64,000 nucleotides of DNA from Levilactobacillus yonginensis (GTDB lineage Bacteria > Bacillota > Bacilli > Lactobacillales > Lactobacillaceae): the NCBI RefSeq assembly GCF_003946265.1, contig NZ_RHNO01000002.1:149192-213191 (forward strand), read 5' to 3'. Of the stretch, positions 1 to 9,397 are shown in pieces; within the stretch, counting starts at the first letter, position 1, and each line of letters begins with the position of its first letter. A program made the translations under genes and the position numbers. The notes beneath the pieces are model-generated. The model was given only the letters and a program-made list of their open reading frames with translations. It did no database searches and was not told the origin of the DNA.

Positions 1-9
1 CGGTCCCCA

Positions 10-48
10 CCACGTAGCCACCCCTAACAACCGTAGGCGGCTACGTGG
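10..48. other. Hairpin upstream of the TPR gene
   Basis: Arms CCACGTAGCC and GGCTACGTGG form a perfect 10-bp stem around a 19-nt loop. No T-run follows, so it could be the end of an upstream transcript or a leader structure of the TPR gene. The upstream gene lies outside the window. Confidence 0.5.
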
Positions 49-94
49 ATATAACCAAATGATAATACAAAAGATTCAAGATGGAGGCGGGTCA

Positions 95-1354
95 ATGAGT
101 TACGCAGAAACGGCACTCGATGAACTGGAAAAGGGACAACTCGAAGATTTCAAAAAGCAATATGCGCTGGCACTACGTCACGATGACGATGACACGTTGT
201 TTAGTTTGGGTGAGGAACTCTATTCGTTAGGTTTCCTGAACCAATCCCGACGAATCTACGAGAAGCTCCTCAAGAAGTACCCAGATGAAGATGAGTTGCG
301 AACGAACCTCGCAGACATTGCCATTGATGAAGATAAGAACGATGAGGCGCTGGAATATTTAAATCAGGTCCAACCTGGCTCACCAGCCTACGTGGAATCC
401 CTGATGGTGGCCGCCGACCTCTATCAGACTCAGGAACTCTTCGAAGTCAGCGAACAAAAGCTGTTAACGGCCAAAAAATTGGCGCCTGACGAGCCCGTCA
501 TCACGTTTGCCCTGGCAGAACTCTACTTCACCATGCGGGAGTTCAGAAAGGCCATTCCGCTGTATTTAGACCTGATTACGGCCGGAACTACCGAACTGTC
601 CCGCGTCAACCTGGTCGAACGGCTGGGAGTTGCTTACGCTAACGCTGGTCGATTTGAACAGGCGATTGGCTATCTGAAGCAGATCCACACGGGGGACATG
701 ACGCCCGACGTGAAGTTTGAAACGGCGTTTACCTACTTGCAACTGAAGGAACGGTCAACGGCCATTCGCTTGTTTGAGGAGCTAAAGGATAGTGATGCGC
801 ACTACACGTCCCTGTATCCTTACCTGGGCCAGGCACTGGAGCAGGAGAACCGGCTAGATGAAGCTTTAAAAGCCCTTCAAGAAGGTTTAGGCGTTGACCA
901 GTACAACGAGAAGCTCTGGCTACAGGCAGCCCACGTGGCCACTAAATTGGCCGATGAGGACCTAGCTGAACGCTACCTGAAGAAGGGGCATGAGCTGGAT
1001 GCTGACGACATCGCGGCGGTCATTCAACTCAGTAACCTGTACGTGAAACAGGAACGGTGGGCGGAAAATGCCGAGTTGGCTAAACCATATTTGGCTAACG
1101 AAGACGCTGATCCACAGCTGTACTGGAACTTAGCGGTCACGGCGAACCATCAAGAGGACTTTGCTGCAGCTCGTAAGTACTACGATGCCGCGCAACCGTT
1201 CTTCATGGACCAGCCAGACTTCCTGAAGCCAGCGATTTACTTCTATCGTGAAGAAGGGGCCAGTGATGTCGTCGTTAAACTATTACAGGCGTACGTGAAG
1301 GTCGTTCCGGATGATGCTGAAATGGCACTTATGTTGGAAGGCTACGAGGATTAA
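95..1354 (+). CDS. Tetratricopeptide repeat (TPR) protein
   Basis: Predicted cytoplasmic protein of 419 residues built almost entirely of helical TPR-like repeats (about residues 20-400, recurring patterns such as A..Y...G.FEQAI.YL). TPR superhelices act as protein-protein scaffolds; the partner here is unknown. The frame is open from 59, but the ATG at 95 is preferred because GGAGGCGG lies about 5 nt upstream. In lactobacilli a TPR protein commonly lies between the der/hup region and cca, which agrees with cca downstream. A terminator follows directly, so it is probably the last gene of its unit. No enzymatic motif is seen. Confidence 0.88.
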   Translation: MSYAETALDELEKGQLEDFKKQYALALRHDDDDTLFSLGEELYSLGFLNQSRRIYEKLLKKYPDEDELRTNLADIAIDEDKNDEALEYLNQVQPGSPAYVESLMVAADLYQTQELFEVSEQKLLTAKKLAPDEPVITFALAELYFTMREFRKAIPLYLDLITAGTTELSRVNLVERLGVAYANAGRFEQAIGYLKQIHTGDMTPDVKFETAFTYLQLKERSTAIRLFEELKDSDAHYTSLYPYLGQALEQENRLDEALKALQEGLGVDQYNEKLWLQAAHVATKLADEDLAERYLKKGHELDADDIAAVIQLSNLYVKQERWAENAELAKPYLANEDADPQLYWNLAVTANHQEDFAAARKYYDAAQPFFMDQPDFLKPAIYFYREEGASDVVVKLLQAYVKVVPDDAEMALMLEGYED

Positions 1355-1370
1355 CTAAAATGTACTACAG

Positions 1371-1398
1371 AAAAGGATGCCGCGGGGTATTCTTTTTT
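1371..1398 (+). terminator. Rho-independent terminator after the TPR gene
   Basis: AAGGATGCC and GGGTATTCTT pair, with two G-T wobbles, across a 3-nt loop and are followed by T6. Confidence 0.7.
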
Positions 1399-1440
1399 AA
1401 TTAAGTTTACACACAATAATTACTTTAACTTATGGCTTCA

Positions 1441-1472
1441 CAAAAAAAGCAACCGCAAAACCCGCGGTTGCT
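1441..1472 (-). terminator. Rho-independent terminator of the YitT-family gene
   Basis: Perfect 8-bp stem GCAACCGC/GCGGTTGC with a 7-nt loop. Read on the minus strand it is followed by T7, just downstream of the minus-strand gene ending at 1485. Confidence 0.85.
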
Positions 1473-1484
1473 AAACCCAAATCA

Positions 1485-2378
1485 CTAACGTTTAAATTTA
1501 CCCAAGAACCCGGTCTTCGGAACCTCAAACGAGAAACCTTCACCTAACGCTTCATTCACGTTGATTACCGAAATGAATGCCCGCGGGTCGGTTCGCTGAA
1601 TGATTTGGCGTAATCGATATAGTTCACTAGGCGCCACGACAACGTAGATCATCTTCCGCGGTTGGTGGGAAAAACCACCTTCGCCGCTGACCAGACTCAC
1701 ACCCCGTTGAAGTTCATCCATAATGCTGTCCGTAATTTCTTGATAGTGGTCCGACACCACAATGATTCCGCGAGCGGCATAGGCGCCTTCCTGCGTAAAG
1801 TTAACCAGCCGAGAGTATACGTAGGAATAGATCAGCGTGTAGGCCATCTGCTGAATGTTAACGTAGACCAATGAAATCAGTAAAACCACGACATCCAGCC
1901 ACAACAACGTCTTACCCATTGGGACCCCGCGGAAACGTTCAAAGATTCGGGCAACAATATCCGTCCCACCGGTCGTTCCACCGTACCGATAGAGAAGGCC
2001 GGAACCGAAGCCCCCAATCAACCCAGATGCCAGCGAAGCCAGCAAGAGGTCACCGTGCAGGTCAATGGAAAATGGTACCCGCTGCCAGATCCATAGCGAA
2101 ATTGACAACATGAACGTCCCATAAATTGTATAAATCGCCGATTGCCGGCCCAGAAACCGCCAACCAATCAAAACGAGGGGAGCGTTAATTAGAAATGTGG
2201 TGTACGCCGGGTCAATTTTGAACAAGGCCCGCAGAATCAAGGTGATCCCGGAAATTCCACCATCGGCCAAATGGTTGGCAATGTTGAAGAATACCAACGC
2301 AAACCCCAGCATGGCACAACCAATCCCTATCATTAATAAATCTATTGCGCGGATTGATTCATCCTGTACTTGTGTCAA
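1485..2378 (-). CDS. YitT family membrane protein (DUF2179 C-terminus)
   Basis: Integral membrane protein of 297 residues. About five hydrophobic segments occupy residues 14-195, including a glycine-rich GLIGGFGSGLLYRYGGTTGG stretch typical of YitT proteins. A soluble C-terminal domain (about 205-285, with VVV.PSEL..L..II...DP.AF) matches the DUF2179 layout. Members of this family are widespread in Firmicutes and their transport role is not settled. The start is a TTG at 2378 with GGGAGTGA upstream; no ATG fits the N-terminus better. It is transcribed divergently from cca and ends at its own terminator. Confidence 0.87.
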   Translation of the reverse strand: MTQVQDESIRAIDLLMIGIGCAMLGFALVFFNIANHLADGGISGITLILRALFKIDPAYTTFLINAPLVLIGWRFLGRQSAIYTIYGTFMLSISLWIWQRVPFSIDLHGDLLLASLASGLIGGFGSGLLYRYGGTTGGTDIVARIFERFRGVPMGKTLLWLDVVVLLISLVYVNIQQMAYTLIYSYVYSRLVNFTQEGAYAARGIIVVSDHYQEITDSIMDELQRGVSLVSGEGGFSHQPRKMIYVVVAPSELYRLRQIIQRTDPRAFISVINVNEALGEGFSFEVPKTGFLGKFKR

Positions 2379-2553
2379 CCGCCGTCACTCCCAACATCTA
2401 AATTTCTCAACTCATTCATCATAGCACACCGCTCTAGAAAACAGCGGACAAAACTCACGTCGCCTCAGCGAGTTTAAATTCAATTCTGCCAGCGAATCTG
2501 TTAGACTGGCATATAGAAGTAATACAGAAATAACTGGTAGAAGGGTGAGCGAA

Positions 2554-3750
2554 TTGAAGCTAGAACAATTACCACAGGAGTTTGAACTGGCCCGACCAGT
2601 TTTACAGACCATCGAGCAGGCCGGCTATGAGGCCTATTTTGTCGGTGGCAGCGTTCGGGATACCATCTTGGGTAAAGACATTCACGACGTGGACATCGCC
2701 ACCAGCGCGTATCCTAATGAGATTAAGGGCCTATTCAAACGGACGGTCGACACAGGAATCGAACACGGAACCGTTATGATTCTGGACCACGGCACCGGCT
2801 ATGAGACGACGACCTTTCGTTCAGAGTCGACCTATACCGATTTCCGTCGGCCAGACCAGGTCACGTTTGTCCGGTCGCTGGAAGAGGACCTCAAACGCCG
2901 CGACTTTACCATCAACGCCCTGGCCATGAAGGAAGATGGGGAAGTCATTGATCTCTTTGATGGACTGACCGATCTCCAGGAACACCGGATCCGAGCCGTC
3001 GGCGATCCTCAAGAACGGTTTCACGAAGATGCCTTGCGCATGATGCGGGCGGTCCGCTTCGCCAGCCAGCTGGACTTCACCATTGAAGGGCCGACTAAGC
3101 AGGCCATTACGGACCACGCGGACTTACTAGAAAAAATTGCCGTTGAACGCACGCAGGTCGAATTACTCAAAATGTTGCAGGGGAAGATGCCCCAACGCGG
3201 CCTGCAAGATATGTTAGACACCGGTCTCTGGCAGTACTGCCCAGATTTTGCTTCCCACGAGGTAGCCTTGACCAAGCTGGCCCATCGACTCCAACAGGGG
3301 GCCACGTCTAACGAAGCCGCTTGGACGCTACTGGCGACCCAGTTTAAGCTGGATACCACCGGCATTGGTAGCTTCTTGAAGCACTGGAAGACGGCCAACC
3401 AAACGATTGCGGCCGTGCAAACAGCCACCAAAACCGCTGAATTACTGTTACAGGGGGACCTGACCGCTTGGCAACTCTACCAATGTGGCGCGACCTTAAC
3501 GCCCGTTGCCAATGAAGTGGCCGTTACCTTAGGGGCGCCTGACCGCAGCAACCAGTTGACCCGCGACCTCGCTGCCTTACCGATTCAAACGAAGAAGGAA
3601 CTCGCCATTTCTGGTGGGGATTTGATGAAGGCCGGCGTTCAGCCAGGACCGCAACTTGGTGCCATTCTGGGTGACCTGGAGTACCGGGTCGTCATGGGCG
3701 AATTACCCAACGAAAATGCAGCGCTGGTTGCTAACAGCACCGCCGATTAA
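2554..3750 (+). CDS. cca: CCA tRNA nucleotidyltransferase
   Basis: Adds or repairs the 3'-terminal CCA of tRNA using CTP and ATP. The N-terminal polymerase head has the class II signature GGSVRD (residues 30-35) followed by DVDIAT, which carries the two metal-binding Asp. RRDFTINALA and RFHEDALRMMRAVRFA are the neck and basic motifs of bacterial CCA enzymes, and the C-terminal half is helical. The length of 398 residues is normal. The frame opens with a GTG at 2545, but AGAAGGGTG covers that codon, so the TTG at 2554 is the better start. The ABC-F gene follows 28 nt later. Confidence 0.95.
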   Translation: MKLEQLPQEFELARPVLQTIEQAGYEAYFVGGSVRDTILGKDIHDVDIATSAYPNEIKGLFKRTVDTGIEHGTVMILDHGTGYETTTFRSESTYTDFRRPDQVTFVRSLEEDLKRRDFTINALAMKEDGEVIDLFDGLTDLQEHRIRAVGDPQERFHEDALRMMRAVRFASQLDFTIEGPTKQAITDHADLLEKIAVERTQVELLKMLQGKMPQRGLQDMLDTGLWQYCPDFASHEVALTKLAHRLQQGATSNEAAWTLLATQFKLDTTGIGSFLKHWKTANQTIAAVQTATKTAELLLQGDLTAWQLYQCGATLTPVANEVAVTLGAPDRSNQLTRDLAALPIQTKKELAISGGDLMKAGVQPGPQLGAILGDLEYRVVMGELPNENAALVANSTAD

Positions 3751-3778
3751 GAATCTGATATAAGAGAGTGAGAAACTT

Positions 3779-5674
3779 ATGCAAACTTTACGCGCGGAAA
3801 ACTTACACCGAACTTACGGTGAAAAAACGCTATTTGATAATCTGAATTTCATCATCAATGAACACGACCGCATTGGCCTGATTGGGGTCAACGGTAGTGG
3901 GAAGACCTCGCTGCTCAACACCTTAGCGGGTATCAGCAACGAACAATCAGGGGAGATCAACACCCCCAAGGATTACACCATTGGTTACCTGACCCAAAAG
4001 CCGGATCTCGACGAAAATATGACCGTGATGGACGCCGTTTTCTCTGGTGACCAGAAGGTCTTCGTGACGATTCGGCGTTATGAGGCCGCTTTGGCTGCAT
4101 ACGGCGAACACCCCGAGGACGACCAGGCTCAGAAACGTTACCTGGACGCCGAAGCCCAGATGAACGAAGAGGAAGCTTGGACCGCTGAAAGTGACGTCAA
4201 GACCATTCTGACGCAGCTGAAAATCACGGATCTTTCTCAAGAAATCAAGACCATGTCCGGGGGCCAAATTAAACGGGTTGGCCTGGCACAAGTCTTGATT
4301 CAATCACCTGACCTCTTGTTGCTGGACGAACCCACCAACCACTTGGACTTCGATTCCATTGCTTGGTTACAACAGTACTTGGCCAGCTACAAGGGTGCCT
4401 TATTGGTCGTGACCCACGACCGGTACTTCCTGGACCAGATTGCCAACCAAATTTGGGAACTTGATTTTGGGAAACTTTACCAGTACCCGGGTAACTACCA
4501 AGCCTACGTGCAGGAAAAAGCCGAACGGGTCTCGCAAGAAGCCGATGCTGATCAGAAGCAACAACAACTGTATAAAAAAGAATTAGCTTGGATGAAGGCC
4601 GGTGCCAAGGCCCGTTCTACCAAGCAACAGGCCCGCATCAACCGGTTCAACGACCTATCGAGCAACGTTGGAACGCGCCAAGTTCAAAGTAATGTGTCCA
4701 TTTCCCTAGGGCAACAACGTTTAGGGAAGAAGGTCATCGAGCTCAAGGATGCCAACTTGAAGCTGGGGGACCACACCATTCTCAAGGACTTCAACGACCT
4801 GATTCAGGGTGGCGAACGAATTGGAATCAGTGGGGATAACGGAGCCGGGAAATCCAGCCTGCTCAACGTTATCGCCCAACGATTACCATTAGATTCCGGT
4901 ATCATTTCAGTTGGTGAGACCGTCAAAATGGCGTACTACACGCAACAGATCGAACCAATTCCCGAAGATAAGCGGATGATCAGCTACCTCTCCGAAGTCG
5001 GGCAAACCGTCACGGATAACCAGGGGAACGCCGTCAGTGTGGCCGAACTTTTGGAACAATTCCTGTTTCCTCGGTTCATGCACGGTACCTTGATTCGTAA
5101 GCTTTCCGGTGGTGAGAAACGCCGGTTGTACCTGTTGAAGCTGTTGATGGAACAACCGAACGTTCTTCTGTTGGATGAACCGACCAACGACCTCGATATT
5201 GGGACGTTGACCGTGTTGGAAGACTACATTTTCCAATTTGCTGGTACCGTGATTACGGTTTCTCATGACCGGTACTTCCTGGATAAAGTGGCCGACCGAC
5301 TCCTCATCTTCACTGGTGATGGGAACATCGAACGTTACTCCGGCCGCTTCAGTAGTTATCTGGATGACGCTTTGAAGCAAAAGAAGCACGTCGATGATAA
5401 GCCCAAGGAAAAGGCCCCCGCTAAACCAGCCGCCCAACCCGATGAACCTAAGAAGAAGGTCAAATTGACCTACGCGGAACAGAAAGAGTGGGAAGGTATC
5501 GAAGGTGAAATCGATGGCTTAGAGGACCAGAAGTCTCAAGTCCAAGAAGCCATGAACGCCAACGGTGCCAACTACGATAAGCTGGCTGATTTGCAGGCAC
5601 AGTTAGATGATCTCGACAAACAGTTGGATGACAAGATGGCTCGGTGGGAATACCTGAGCGAATACGCAGAATAG
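3779..5674 (+). CDS. ABC-F family ATPase, Uup/YfmR-like
   Basis: Soluble protein of 631 residues with two ABC cassettes and no membrane segment, as in the ABC-F translation factors that work at the ribosomal E site. Cassette 1 has Walker [10 protein letters not shown] (about residue 36), signature MSGGQIKR and Walker [14 protein letters not shown]. Cassette 2 has Walker [10 protein letters not shown], signature LSGGEKRR and Walker [14 protein letters not shown]. Between them lies the charged linker expected of the family. A Lys/Glu-rich coiled coil (about 555-631) is the Uup/YfmR-type C-terminal domain. The gene lies 28 nt after cca and its end abuts thyA, so the three are likely co-transcribed. 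Nothing points to antibiotic resistance. Confidence 0.92.
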   Translation: MQTLRAENLHRTYGEKTLFDNLNFIINEHDRIGLIGVNGSGKTSLLNTLAGISNEQSGEINTPKDYTIGYLTQKPDLDENMTVMDAVFSGDQKVFVTIRRYEAALAAYGEHPEDDQAQKRYLDAEAQMNEEEAWTAESDVKTILTQLKITDLSQEIKTMSGGQIKRVGLAQVLIQSPDLLLLDEPTNHLDFDSIAWLQQYLASYKGALLVVTHDRYFLDQIANQIWELDFGKLYQYPGNYQAYVQEKAERVSQEADADQKQQQLYKKELAWMKAGAKARSTKQQARINRFNDLSSNVGTRQVQSNVSISLGQQRLGKKVIELKDANLKLGDHTILKDFNDLIQGGERIGISGDNGAGKSSLLNVIAQRLPLDSGIISVGETVKMAYYTQQIEPIPEDKRMISYLSEVGQTVTDNQGNAVSVAELLEQFLFPRFMHGTLIRKLSGGEKRRLYLLKLLMEQPNVLLLDEPTNDLDIGTLTVLEDYIFQFAGTVITVSHDRYFLDKVADRLLIFTGDGNIERYSGRFSSYLDDALKQKKHVDDKPKEKAPAKPAAQPDEPKKKVKLTYAEQKEWEGIEGEIDGLEDQKSQVQEAMNANGANYDKLADLQAQLDDLDKQLDDKMARWEYLSEYAE

Positions 5675-5685
5675 GAGTGACGGGT

Positions 5686-6636
5686 GTGTTAGAAGATGCT
5701 TACTTGGACCTGGCCAAAAAGGTCTTAACTGAGGGTCACCAGAAGTCTGACCGAACAGGTACCGGAACGGTGAGTTTGTTCGGTTATCAAATGCGGTTTA
5801 ACTTGCAGGAGGGGTTCCCCCTGTTAACGACGAAAAAGGTGCCATTCGGCTTGATTAAGTCCGAATTACTCTGGTTCCTGAAGGGCGACACGAATATTCG
5901 TTTTCTCCTACAACACCACAATCACATCTGGGACGAATGGGCTTTCCAGCGCTACGTTGACAGTCCCGACTACCATGGGCCAGATATGACCGACTTTGGC
6001 CGTCGTTCCTTGGTGGACGACGATTTCAAGCAACAGTATCAGGCCGAAAAGAAGGCCTTTGACGACAAGATTCTAAATGATCAAGCCTTTGGCGACCATT
6101 ACGGTGACCTGGGGCTGGTCTATGGCAGTCAGTGGCGCGCTTGGCAGGGTAAAAATGGTGAAACTATTGATCAAATCGCCAACGTGATCGACACGCTGCG
6201 GACCCATCCAGATTCTCGGCGAATGATCGTGTCTGCCTGGAATCCAGCCGATGTCCCATCAATGGCGTTGCCACCTTGTCACACGTTATTCCAGTTCTAC
6301 GTAAATGACGGTAAATTGAGCTGTCAGCTCTATCAACGTAGTGGAGACATCTTCCTAGGGGTCCCATTCAATATCGCCAGCTACGCCCTCTTAACGTCCT
6401 TAATTGCCAAGGAGGTTGGCCTGGAGGTCGGCGACTTTGTTCATACGCTAGGGGACGCCCACATCTACAGCAATCACATTGAACAGGTCAAGACCCAGTT
6501 AGCACGGACGCCTCACGAGGCACCAAAGCTGTGGTTGAATCCTGAAAAATCTAGCATTTTTGATTATGAAATGGCCGATATCAAGGTTGAAGGTTATGAT
6601 CCAGAACCCGCCATCAAGGCCCCAGTGGCCGTCTAA
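5686..6636 (+). CDS. thyA: Thymidylate synthase
   Basis: Converts dUMP to dTMP using methylene-tetrahydrofolate, which is oxidised to dihydrofolate. Of 316 residues, it is the longer lactobacillal form with an extra segment around residues 90-140. Recognisable are the N-terminal DRTGTG..S.FG motif, the catalytic Cys in [12 protein letters not shown], and [21 protein letters not shown]. The GTG at 5686 is the start, with AGGAG about 8 nt upstream; the longer frame from 5644 runs back into the ABC-F gene. The dihydrofolate reductase gene follows after 21 nt, the usual functional pair. Confidence 0.97.
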   Translation: MLEDAYLDLAKKVLTEGHQKSDRTGTGTVSLFGYQMRFNLQEGFPLLTTKKVPFGLIKSELLWFLKGDTNIRFLLQHHNHIWDEWAFQRYVDSPDYHGPDMTDFGRRSLVDDDFKQQYQAEKKAFDDKILNDQAFGDHYGDLGLVYGSQWRAWQGKNGETIDQIANVIDTLRTHPDSRRMIVSAWNPADVPSMALPPCHTLFQFYVNDGKLSCQLYQRSGDIFLGVPFNIASYALLTSLIAKEVGLEVGDFVHTLGDAHIYSNHIEQVKTQLARTPHEAPKLWLNPEKSSIFDYEMADIKVEGYDPEPAIKAPVAV

Positions 6637-6657
6637 CCAGCTAAGGAGGACTGTACG

Positions 6658-7152
6658 ATGTTAATTTTCCTATGGGCAGAGAGCCAGGGCCACGTGATTG
6701 GTCACCGTGGCGAGCTGCCGTGGCACCTGCCAGCAGACATGCACTTCTTCAAAACGGTCACGACCGGTAACACGATTGTGGCTGGTGCCCGCACGTTTGC
6801 CAGCTTTCCCAGTGTGTTGCCAAACCGGACCAACGTCGTGGTGACGCACCACGATGCTAGTGAGTTCCCAGCCGGCGTTGTCGTGTTGAACTCACTGGAT
6901 GCTGTCCGCAATTACGCTCACGAACGTCCCGAAGAAAAAATCTTTGTGGTGGGTGGGGCGCAAATCTTTGCTGGTCTCATGGACGACGTTGATTTGCTCT
7001 ACCGAACAACGATCGATGCTGGGTTTGACGGGGACACCTGGATGCCCACCGTTGACTACAGTCGCTTCCAGCGAATCAACCAACAACCGGGTATCCGTAA
7101 CGAAAAGAATCCTTACGATTACACGTTTGAACAATTCCAACGTATCCAGTAA
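6658..7152 (+). CDS. folA: Dihydrofolate reductase
   Basis: NADPH-dependent reduction of dihydrofolate to tetrahydrofolate, recycling the product of thymidylate synthase. Its 164 residues carry family motifs: N-terminal IFLWAESQGHVIGHRGELPWHLPAD (given here only as the Trp and active-site Asp region, residues 3-27), FK..T.G...V.GARTF for cofactor binding, and FVVGGAQIFAGLM. AAGGAGGA precedes the ATG. It is the last gene of the thyA unit and is followed by a strong terminator. Confidence 0.95.
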   Translation: MLIFLWAESQGHVIGHRGELPWHLPADMHFFKTVTTGNTIVAGARTFASFPSVLPNRTNVVVTHHDASEFPAGVVVLNSLDAVRNYAHERPEEKIFVVGGAQIFAGLMDDVDLLYRTTIDAGFDGDTWMPTVDYSRFQRINQQPGIRNEKNPYDYTFEQFQRIQ

Positions 7153-7159
7153 TTAATTT

Positions 7160-7195
7160 GTGGCCGGCGAAATTTCTTTCGCTGGCCACTTTTGT
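7160..7195 (+). terminator. Terminator of the thyA-folA unit
   Basis: A 13-bp stem GTGGCCGGCGAAA/TTTCGCTGGCCAC (one wobble) with a 4-nt loop, followed by a short T-rich tail. Confidence 0.85.
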
Positions 7196-7290
7196 GTTTC
7201 AACTCGTTTAACGGTATCCGTTCAATTGATTCAAAGTGTTATGAATAGATTTCCAACCCCAATAATTTGTCTGTAAACTACACTGACATA

Positions 7291-7340
7291 AATAAAAAAG
7301 GAGAGTGACGATCCCAAAATTCAGGAATCCATCACCCTCC
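7291..7340 (-). terminator. Minus-strand hairpin with T-run
   Basis: GGAGAGTGACGATCCC and GGAATCCATCACCCTCC pair imperfectly; on the minus strand the hairpin is followed by T6. It would terminate a minus transcript from the hemolysin-III-like gene (7681-8322) that runs through the structured repeat at 7461-7644, giving that repeat a place in a 3' UTR. Confidence 0.65.
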
Positions 7341-7460
7341 AAAGTACACATTTAAATTTTGTTAAACCCAAGTCATCGTCATTTAACAACTATCTTGGGA
7401 CTGTTGCTGATGACTTACCAGCTAACCCCAAAATCTACGCTTCACTGCGATAATCCACAA

Positions 7461-7644
7461 TTTCAGCGAAGGTGGGCAGGGGTGGAGCCAGCTGTGAAAA
7501 TGGCGTTAACTAGCGTTTCTTGCTAGTTTAGGCCATGGGCGTATTTGAAGACACAGTATTTTCGTGGCTTCAAATCGAGCGAGAAGCCTGTTCTTTGGCT
7601 GAAGCGTCCCCACAGCAGGCGCCGCCCCTGACCACCGAAGCGGC
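7461..7644. repeat. Structured dispersed repeat, copy R1
   Basis: About 180 nt, closely similar to 28402-28592 in the same orientation. A 19-nt outer arm at 7471-7489 pairs with 7618-7636 with two mismatches. Inside are stems AACTAGC/GCTAGTT (7508-7514 with 7522-7528), TTTGAAG/CTTCAAA, and a GAGCG hairpin paired through wobbles. Differences from the other copy keep the pairings. It lies between the convergent folA and hemolysin-III-like genes. Function unknown; a structured RNA or a palindromic mobile repeat are both possible. Confidence 0.8.
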
Positions 7645-7680
7645 CGTTCTAGCACATTTATCTCTTTTGAACCTAAGCAA

Positions 7681-8322
7681 TTAAGCGTAGAACAGAATTG
7701 AGAAGTACATCAGACCAGTCCCTAGCATCACAAACAGATGCCAGATAACGTGACCAAACGGTACACCCTTAAAGCTGTACAGCACTGCCCCGACGGTGAA
7801 TGAGACACCACCGAAGAACAGGAGGGCAAACCCAATTGGCCCCAAACCCACGTACAACGGCTTGATACCCATTAGGCACATCCAACCCATCACCACATAG
7901 ATGACGGTGGAAACCTTTTGAAACCGGTTCAGCCAGATGGCCTTGTAGACGATCCCAATAATAGCCATGGCCCAGATGATTCCGAACATGGTCCAGCCCA
8001 GCGCACCCCCAACCACCAGTAGACTGTACGGCGTGTAGGTACCAGCAATCAGTAAGTAAATCGCGCAGTGATCAAATATTTGAAAGACGTGACTCGCGCG
8101 GGTAAAGTACAAACTATGGAAAAGGGTTGAAGCGAGGTAAAATAACACCAGAATGGCCCCGTAGATGGCGAAAGTTGTCATCCGGAGGGCACCACCCTTA
8201 CCGTGGGCCTGTAACAGTAGAATGACTAATCCGGCAATGCTTAGGGCGGCACCAATTCCGTGAGTGGCGGCGTTCAAAACTTCATTTACAATCTGGTAGG
8301 TGCGGCTGCGTTCTTTTGTCAA
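7681..8322 (-). CDS. Hemolysin III / TrhA (YqfA) family membrane protein
   Basis: Seven-helix membrane protein of 213 residues in the hemolysin-III/PAQR superfamily. Expected conserved positions are visible: E13 with NAATHGIGAALS at the N-terminus, FH in ASTLFHSLYF, and DHCAIYLLIAGTYTP in the middle, with a C-terminal HVIWHLFV. These His and Asp residues match the family's metal-site pattern. Bacterial members are tied to membrane homeostasis, and the name hemolysin does not establish toxicity. AGGAGG lies about 8 nt before the ATG at 8322. It is divergent from degV. Confidence 0.92.
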   Translation of the reverse strand: MTKERSRTYQIVNEVLNAATHGIGAALSIAGLVILLLQAHGKGGALRMTTFAIYGAILVLFYLASTLFHSLYFTRASHVFQIFDHCAIYLLIAGTYTPYSLLVVGGALGWTMFGIIWAMAIIGIVYKAIWLNRFQKVSTVIYVVMGWMCLMGIKPLYVGLGPIGFALLFFGGVSFTVGAVLYSFKGVPFGHVIWHLFVMLGTGLMYFSILFYA

Positions 8323-8475
8323 ACCAAATCCTCCTTATACGGTGCATAGCATTCATTGGTGTTCGTAAACAACTTACTGAAAAAATCGACCAACTCTGCT
8401 ATACTATTACCGTATGTTTCATTACGCATATTGTAGCATAAACCAAAATCTCTGGTCAGAAAGAGTGGGATACCC

Positions 8476-9327
8476 ATGGCTAAAATTAAAATTGTTACGG
8501 ACTCTTCTGCTGGTCTTACCGATCAACAGATTCAAGACTATAACATTACCATCATCCCGTTAACGGTCATGATCGATGATACGATTTACGTTGAACGGGA
8601 ATCCATTACGAATAAAGAATTTATCGAAAAGATGAAGACGTCTAAGACGTTACCAAAGACGAGTCAACCGCCACTGGGTAAATTTGTTGAAACCTTTGAT
8701 AAATTAGGGGAAGATGGCAGTAGCGTTATCTGCTTTACTATGCTGGCTGCCATCAGTGGCACGGTCCACACCGCCGAACAAGCCGCCCAATTGTCCAAGA
8801 CGGACGTCACAGTTGTCGACAGTCAGTATACCGATCAGGCGCTGGCGTTCCAAGTCGTTGAGGCTGCCAAGTTAGCCGCTGAGGGTGGCGACAAGCAGGC
8901 CATCTTAGACCGCGCCGTTGCCGTTCGCGACCACACCAAGCTCTTCATGGGTGTCGTTACATTGGAAAACATTCTAAAGGGTGGTCGGCTTAGCCGGGCC
9001 GCTGGCATGTTGACCTCCTTGCTCAACATCAAAATTGTCTTACAAGTTACCGGTGGGGAATTGAAGATTCGGGCCAAGGGTCGCGGTATGAAGACCATTG
9101 ACCGGTACTTCGATAAAGTTTACGAGCAGATCAAGCAGACGCCAGACATCGTGGCCATTGGGATTTCTCACGTAGAAGCCTTTGATGCCATCGACAAGAT
9201 TCAGGGTCACTTACACGAAATCTTGCCTGACAAGGATGTCCTGGTACGAGAGACCGTTCCGATCATCGCCACCCATGGTGGTCCGGGTGCCTTTGCTTTG
9301 ATGTACTACACGGATCCTACCAAATAA
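8476..9327 (+). CDS. DegV family fatty-acid-binding protein
   Basis: Soluble protein of 283 residues. DegV/FakB-type proteins bind a fatty acid, and FakB partners deliver it to the kinase FakA for phospholipid synthesis. Family motifs are TDSSAGL near the N-terminus, the conserved TSQP in KTLPKTSQPPLGKF (about residue 62), LENILKGGRLSRAAG (about 165), and H-GPGA near the C-terminus. The start has GAAAGAGTGGG upstream, and a TATACT -10-like hexamer lies at 8399-8404. A terminator separates it from the SGNH hydrolase. No fakA-like gene is adjacent. Confidence 0.92.
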   Translation: MAKIKIVTDSSAGLTDQQIQDYNITIIPLTVMIDDTIYVERESITNKEFIEKMKTSKTLPKTSQPPLGKFVETFDKLGEDGSSVICFTMLAAISGTVHTAEQAAQLSKTDVTVVDSQYTDQALAFQVVEAAKLAAEGGDKQAILDRAVAVRDHTKLFMGVVTLENILKGGRLSRAAGMLTSLLNIKIVLQVTGGELKIRAKGRGMKTIDRYFDKVYEQIKQTPDIVAIGISHVEAFDAIDKIQGHLHEILPDKDVLVRETVPIIATHGGPGAFALMYYTDPTK

Positions 9328-9342
9328 ATTCAATAGACTAGC

Positions 9343-9378
9343 AAGAAAAGGGGTGGCGATGCCACCGCTTTTTCTTTT
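9343..9378 (+). terminator. Terminator after degV
   Basis: GGTGGC-GAT-GCCACC hairpin with A-rich left and T-rich right flanks (CTTTTTCTTTTTC). Confidence 0.85.
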
Positions 9379-9397
9379 TCCTGAGGGGGATAAACTG

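Noticed and set aside
3779..5674. ABC-F gene as an antibiotic resistance determinant
   Set aside because: The Uup/YfmR-type C-terminal coiled coil and housekeeping neighbours point to a translation factor.
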